From contig CAVNZM010000008.1 in assembly GCA_963693365.1 (NCBI GenBank), positions 9,796,001 to 9,860,000 on the forward strand: a stretch of 64,000 nt of DNA, written 5' to 3'. Shown piece after piece: positions 52,562-64,000 of the stretch. Numbering within the stretch: the stretch's first letter is position 1; each line of letters begins with the position of its first letter. Source of the stretch: Amoebidium appalachense (taxonomy: Eukaryota > Ichthyosporea). Made by a program: the position numbers and the translations under genes. The notes beneath the pieces were generated by a model, which searched no databases, had not been told where the DNA came from, and worked only from the letters and a program-made list of their open reading frames with translations.

Positions 52562-54425
52562 TTGCTTTGAATGTTATTGTTGTCTTTTTTTTAAAGACAT
52601 GGAAGTGATCACTCCGTTGTTGATAGAGATCTGTCCTTTTGACTTTTGATAGCCTTAAAACCGACGCATATGCTTTGTCACGCGCAGGTGAGACCTGTTG
52701 GTTTCCATTTTTGAGAACAAACGGCAAGAATGGTTGGTTTCCTTTTAGAGATGAGAACTGTAAGCCTGGATGTCTGGGCATGTATGGTAACCCTGGGTCC
52801 AAAAATAGGCAAAAACCCTCGCTGGCGAGTTTGTCTGCCAGGGATGGGATATGCACGCGTGTGCTTAATACACGTGATTGTGCATGTGCACGTGTATGAT
52901 GCATATATATAGCTTTAGAGGGATATAATGCCGGGTGCTGTACACACCGGCTTGCTGCTGAACTTTGTCGCAGCACAAAAGTAAACGCTCTAAAAGAAGA
53001 GGGACACTGAGCGGACCCAATACTGTTATCCGAGTGCCTCGTGTCTCTGTTGTGTACATACTGATGTCGAAAAATCGTGAACAAGCAACACAAATTTTGT
53101 TATAGTGTACTATTCGAAGGAAGGCTCTTATATAAGACTACGTAGCCTACAAAGCATATGCATATGGTCCGCCTGGCTGCTGATATTGTCCGTATCCATA
53201 TATTTATGCACCTACATGTCACGACCAAGAGGTTCTGACACGTATATATCCAGAAAAATCTGTTCGTTTATTCGAAACCTTCAACGGCACAAGCGGTTCT
53301 GACACGTATATATCCAGAAATCTGCTCGTTTATTCGAAACCTTCAACGGCACAAGCTGCTATCTTTGGAGGTAGCTCTTATTTTTCAAGGCTGACAAAAC
53401 TCTCCATATATGCGTGTGTGAAACCTTTGTCTACTGATCCGAAGCGACTAATCACGCGCCAACTCATACCCTTGAAAACTCGCCAGAGTATACTCGGTCA
53501 TACGGCGGCTGAGGCCACAGTCGAACGTGGCGGCGGCACAAGCGGTTCGGACACGTAGGTATCCAGAAAAATCTGTTCGTTTATTCGAAACCTGCAACGG
53601 CACAAGCTTGTAACATATGACTGTTTCACGGTGCGTGTGTATGCATATGCATCTATGTGACATTTTCTTGTGTAACAGTTGTATGCAAACGTGTGTTGTG
53701 TTACTTGTGTCTGCTGTGTATGTGCATGTTTTGATCATGGTTGTTTTTGCGTGGGAGGACATGTATGTGTGCGTGCGGTGCATGCATGGGAGGGTGGGAC
53801 ATACACGGTCGGCCATCTGGAACACAAGATGGCCGTGGGGCCGTGGGAGGGAGGAGGGATGGAGGGCCCCCCCGGGGGGGGGGGGGGGAGGGGGGGGGGG
53901 GGGGGGGGGCAACTTTCAGGGCCTTTGTATGGTGTTATGTACTGTGCACGTGAGGGCCTTGATTCGTGGAAAAGTGGAACACAGCTGTCTGCTGAGATTG
54001 TTATCAAAGTCTATGAACGACCACTGTGACATGTATTGTGCATGTAACCACACAACGGATAAAATTAGTGTGTTCTGTGCCGTTTGGCTGTGCCACGCAC
54101 ATATTTATTGTGAACCTGATATGATACTTATCGTGCAAGAACCTATATTTTTGTGCGCAAAAAAGAAAAGTTGTTATAAAACAATAAAAAAAGTAGGAAC
54201 ATATATTGGAGCAAGATTGTCTGGCAATAACTGCCGCACTATAGAACACGAGTTCCAGAGCTAAATTAGAGCATAAAACCCACTATCGGGCGGTACTGCG
54301 GTGCGTGTGCATGTGCGTGTGCGCGTGTGTGTGTGCCTGTGTGTGTGTGTATGTGTACGCATGCTGGATTGATTGTCCTGGGAAGGATATTCACATGCAT
54401 TTAGACGGGAGGAAGACGTTTTTAA
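52562..54425. other. Spacer between convergent genes
   Basis: Lies between the unrecognised plus-strand gene and the minus-strand phosphatase 3' end. Besides the 64-bp repeats it has a G run at 53874-53909. No gene supported; a 222-codon minus frame over 52425-53093 is antisense to exon 2 and lacks any domain. Confidence 0.6.
53231..53607. repeat. Three copies of a 64-bp repeat
   Basis: Units at 53231-53294, 53295-53355 and 53544-53607 begin GGTTCTGACACGTATATATC (third GGTTCGGACACGTAGGTATC) and end TTCAACGGCACAAGC. The first two are tandem; the third is 190 bp away. Confidence 0.93.
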
Positions 54426-62092
<7,667 letters not shown>

Positions 62093-63014
62093 TCTCTCAG
62101 GGTTATGCAAACCGCTAGTGAGTCTTCTTATGTGTTGGCTATAATCGTTTAGCCGGACTGATCATAGCGAGGCGCAGGGAGAAAAACGGCCGAAGTAAGT
62201 GAAAATACTTTTTGCCAAACGTCTGCCGGCCTGTGCAGGCCAGTGGCGGCCGGTGGATCTCATTCGGAAATTTATGCAAATAGAATCCCGCTAAACTCAA
62301 AATATAACCAAATGTGGCAACAAGCGAGCTTTTTTTGGTATAGAGTTAAATATATTCTCCCTAGCCTGAGAGAGGCCGTTGTTGCCTTCAAGTTCTTTAT
62401 TGAAGTCAAAAAAAGTGGAAGGCTGACCCAACCACACCCTCTTCCTCCCCTTACCTTTACGGTACTCCGACTACTCCGAGGCTCTCAGGGGATATGCCCG
62501 TGATATCTGTTATCCCGGATGTATCCCCCCCCCCCCCCCCCCCCCCCCCAACCACCACCACCACCACCCCTCCCCCAAACCCCCTTCGGCTCAGCACACA
62601 AACACACACACAGACATATACACCTGGCCCGATTCGAACATCTTACACCAATGTCCATCTTTTTTATCAATAGTGATACTTCTTCTTCTCTTCTGCACCT
62701 ACGGCACGTCAAAACACACGCTTGACGGCACGCTTTGTGCAACTCAGGCATGTTCCTCCTTACGTGTAGACTCTACTGACGTTGTCATGCCTGCAGGCCA
62801 TCAGTAATGATTATTACATTGAAAAAGGCTGTATTACATACCAGAACACAAGCAGACGATTCCACACATATACATGGGCCGACAGTCGTACTCAGAACAG
62901 AGGCCGAGTGCATCTTGTTAACTTAATTATGCTACCAAACTTGAACTAAACCAACCGTTAATTTATCAACAAAGAGCAAGCAGGGTGGGAAATTTTTCAT
63001 CCCTTGCCCTTTTT
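62093..63014. other. Promoter region of IMPase and 3' flank of next gene
   Basis: Between the IMPase start (transcribed leftward) and the dehydrogenase stop. Contains a C run at 62525-62549 followed by CCA repeats. A leftward TATA-like AT-rich patch is near 62335-62355. No gene seen. Confidence 0.55.
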
Positions 63015-64000
63015 CTACTTTTGGTCATATACCTCAGCATACAAACGTTCAATCTCTTGCACGCTCGCAATTCTCGGGTTATTGCTAGGTGACCCCGACT
63101 CAATAGCCTGCCTAGACATGAGGGGGATGAGCTTAAAGAACTCCTGTCTATCCACCCCATATTCTCTTAAAGTTGGCACCTTCAAATCTTCATTCAGTTT
63201 GCGTAAACCAGCCACCAAAGCCCCAACAGCTTCCCCATCACTACAATGTTGCGGAGCAAGTCCCATCACCCGTGCACAGTCAGCATACCGGTTCGCCGCC
63301 TCTGTCGCCGAAAACTCTGTTACTGACGGTAACAACATGGCGTTCGATAGACCGTGTGGGATGTGGAAAAAAGCACCCAAAGGGCGTGCCATTCCATGTA
63401 CCAACCCCACTGATGCATTTGAAAAGGCTATCCCGGCCTGTGTTGCCCCCAACATCACCGCCTCACGTGCCGTTCGGTCAGATGGATGTGTGCACACGGT
63501 GCGAAGATGCGAGTGAAGCAACTGCATGGCTACCTTGGCATGTGTGTCCGAGAACGGGTTGCTTTTCCTGCTTACATATGCCTCTAAGGCATGCACGAGA
63601 CTGTCAATGCCTGTGTCGGCCGTAAGCCTGAGCGGTTTTGTAAGCGTAAATTCATAATCCACAATGGCTGCCTGTGGAAGGAATGCGCTTCCCACGCACA
63701 ACATCTTCTCGTTTGTTTCGACATCAGTAATGACGGTTACGCGAGAAACCTCCGAGCCTGTTCCTGCAGTTGTTGGTATCGCGATTAGTGGTAATGCCTC
63801 GGTGTCGCACACTCTTGGCGCCTTATAATCTCTCATACGTCCTCCAAACCTTGCCAGAACACCGGCCGCTTTTGCTGTATCGATCGGACTGCCTCCTCCG
63901 AGTGCAATCAGCCCATCATGGTTGAATTCGTGCAAACGACTTACTACGGCTTGGATTGTGTCTGTTGTTGGATCCTGTATTGTGTCTGTAAACGTTGAAT
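63015..64000 (-). CDS. Iron-dependent alcohol dehydrogenase family protein, C-terminal part
   Basis: Group III (iron-activated) NAD(P)-dependent oxidoreductase. The frame is open from the window edge at 64000 to TAG at 63017-63015, at least 327 codons, so the N-terminus lies outside. Visible: PTTDTIQAVVSRL at the edge, nucleotide-binding LIALGGGSPIDTAKA, PTTAGTGSEVSRV, then metal-ligand motifs DTGIDSLVHALEAYVS (Asp and His) and HGMARPLGAFFHIPHG (two His). The C-terminal helix ends EIERLYAEVYDQK. No intron appears in 986 bp, unlike its neighbours. Substrate cannot be told from sequence (alcohol, lactaldehyde or hydroxyacid-oxoacid transhydrogenase are options). Key residues are intact. Confidence 0.96.
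   Translation of the reverse strand, partial: STFTDTIQDPTTDTIQAVVSRLHEFNHDGLIALGGGSPIDTAKAAGVLARFGGRMRDYKAPRVCDTEALPLIAIPTTAGTGSEVSRVTVITDVETNEKMLCVGSAFLPQAAIVDYEFTLTKPLRLTADTGIDSLVHALEAYVSRKSNPFSDTHAKVAMQLLHSHLRTVCTHPSDRTAREAVMLGATQAGIAFSNASVGLVHGMARPLGAFFHIPHGLSNAMLLPSVTEFSATEAANRYADCARVMGLAPQHCSDGEAVGALVAGLRKLNEDLKVPTLREYGVDRQEFFKLIPLMSRQAIESGSPSNNPRIASVQEIERLYAEVYDQK

Noticed and set aside
52425-53093. 222-codon minus-strand frame
   Set aside because: Partly antisense to exon 2 of the plus-strand gene and lacks any recognisable motif.

Overview
This is a nuclear window from a microbial eukaryote of unresolved lineage. It carries split genes with canonical GT-AG introns plus one likely GC-AG intron, a full-length chromodomain Ty3/gypsy retrotransposon, degenerate LTR and DNA transposons, and a very heavy load of poly-G/poly-C tracts and (CA)n, (GT)n and (GA)n arrays. 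The arrays sit almost entirely in introns and intergenic DNA. Most long open frames in the window are shadows of these arrays (poly-Pro, poly-Gly, CVCV, THTH, SLSL) and are not genes. I found no bacterial operons, no rRNA and no complete tRNA. A bHLH-PAS regulator together with an ICE2/SERINC-like protein is compatible with an alga or other protist, but I cannot name the group.

Layout. 1-7982 (minus): bHLH-PAS transcription factor gene, at least 8 exons, 3' end outside the window. 7983-15953: gene-poor spacer with a 35-bp-arm hairpin and long GA and CT arrays. 15954-23982 (plus): nine-exon multipass membrane protein, best read as an ICE2-like ER protein. 23983-27820: spacer with three copies of a ~135-bp repeat that bracket a fragment of an organelle-plasmid type B DNA polymerase. 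27821-30030 (minus): two-exon CAMK/AMPK-like kinase. 32048-33930 (minus): decayed Ty3/gypsy pol. 34001-41704 (minus): complete, apparently young Ty3/gypsy chromovirus with 612-bp LTRs and a 5-bp target duplication, inserted into an older repeat. 41705-46023: fragments of a piggyBac-like DNA transposon. 46067-46770: probable LTR plus primer-binding site. 48515-50787: hAT-like element with 8-bp target duplication. 51528-52561 (plus): unrecognised two-exon gene. 54426-62092 (minus): nine-exon inositol monophosphatase. 63015-64000 (minus): 3' part of an iron-dependent alcohol dehydrogenase family gene, continuing out of the window.

The four larger split models (bHLH-PAS, ICE2-like, kinase, inositol monophosphatase) were assembled by hand. 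Every intron phase in them agrees, which is the main support for exons separated by up to 3 kb of repeats. The host genes do not form an obvious pathway. The inositol phosphatase and the ICE2-like protein both touch membrane-lipid metabolism, but nothing here links them functionally.

Findings most worth a second look: the retrotransposon's primer site matching the 5' end, not the 3' end, of tRNA-Ala; its gag-UAG-protease and C8-run frameshift layout; the polymerase-B fragment with an in-frame TGA; the hAT-like element; and (CA)n arrays that run directly into 3' splice sites.
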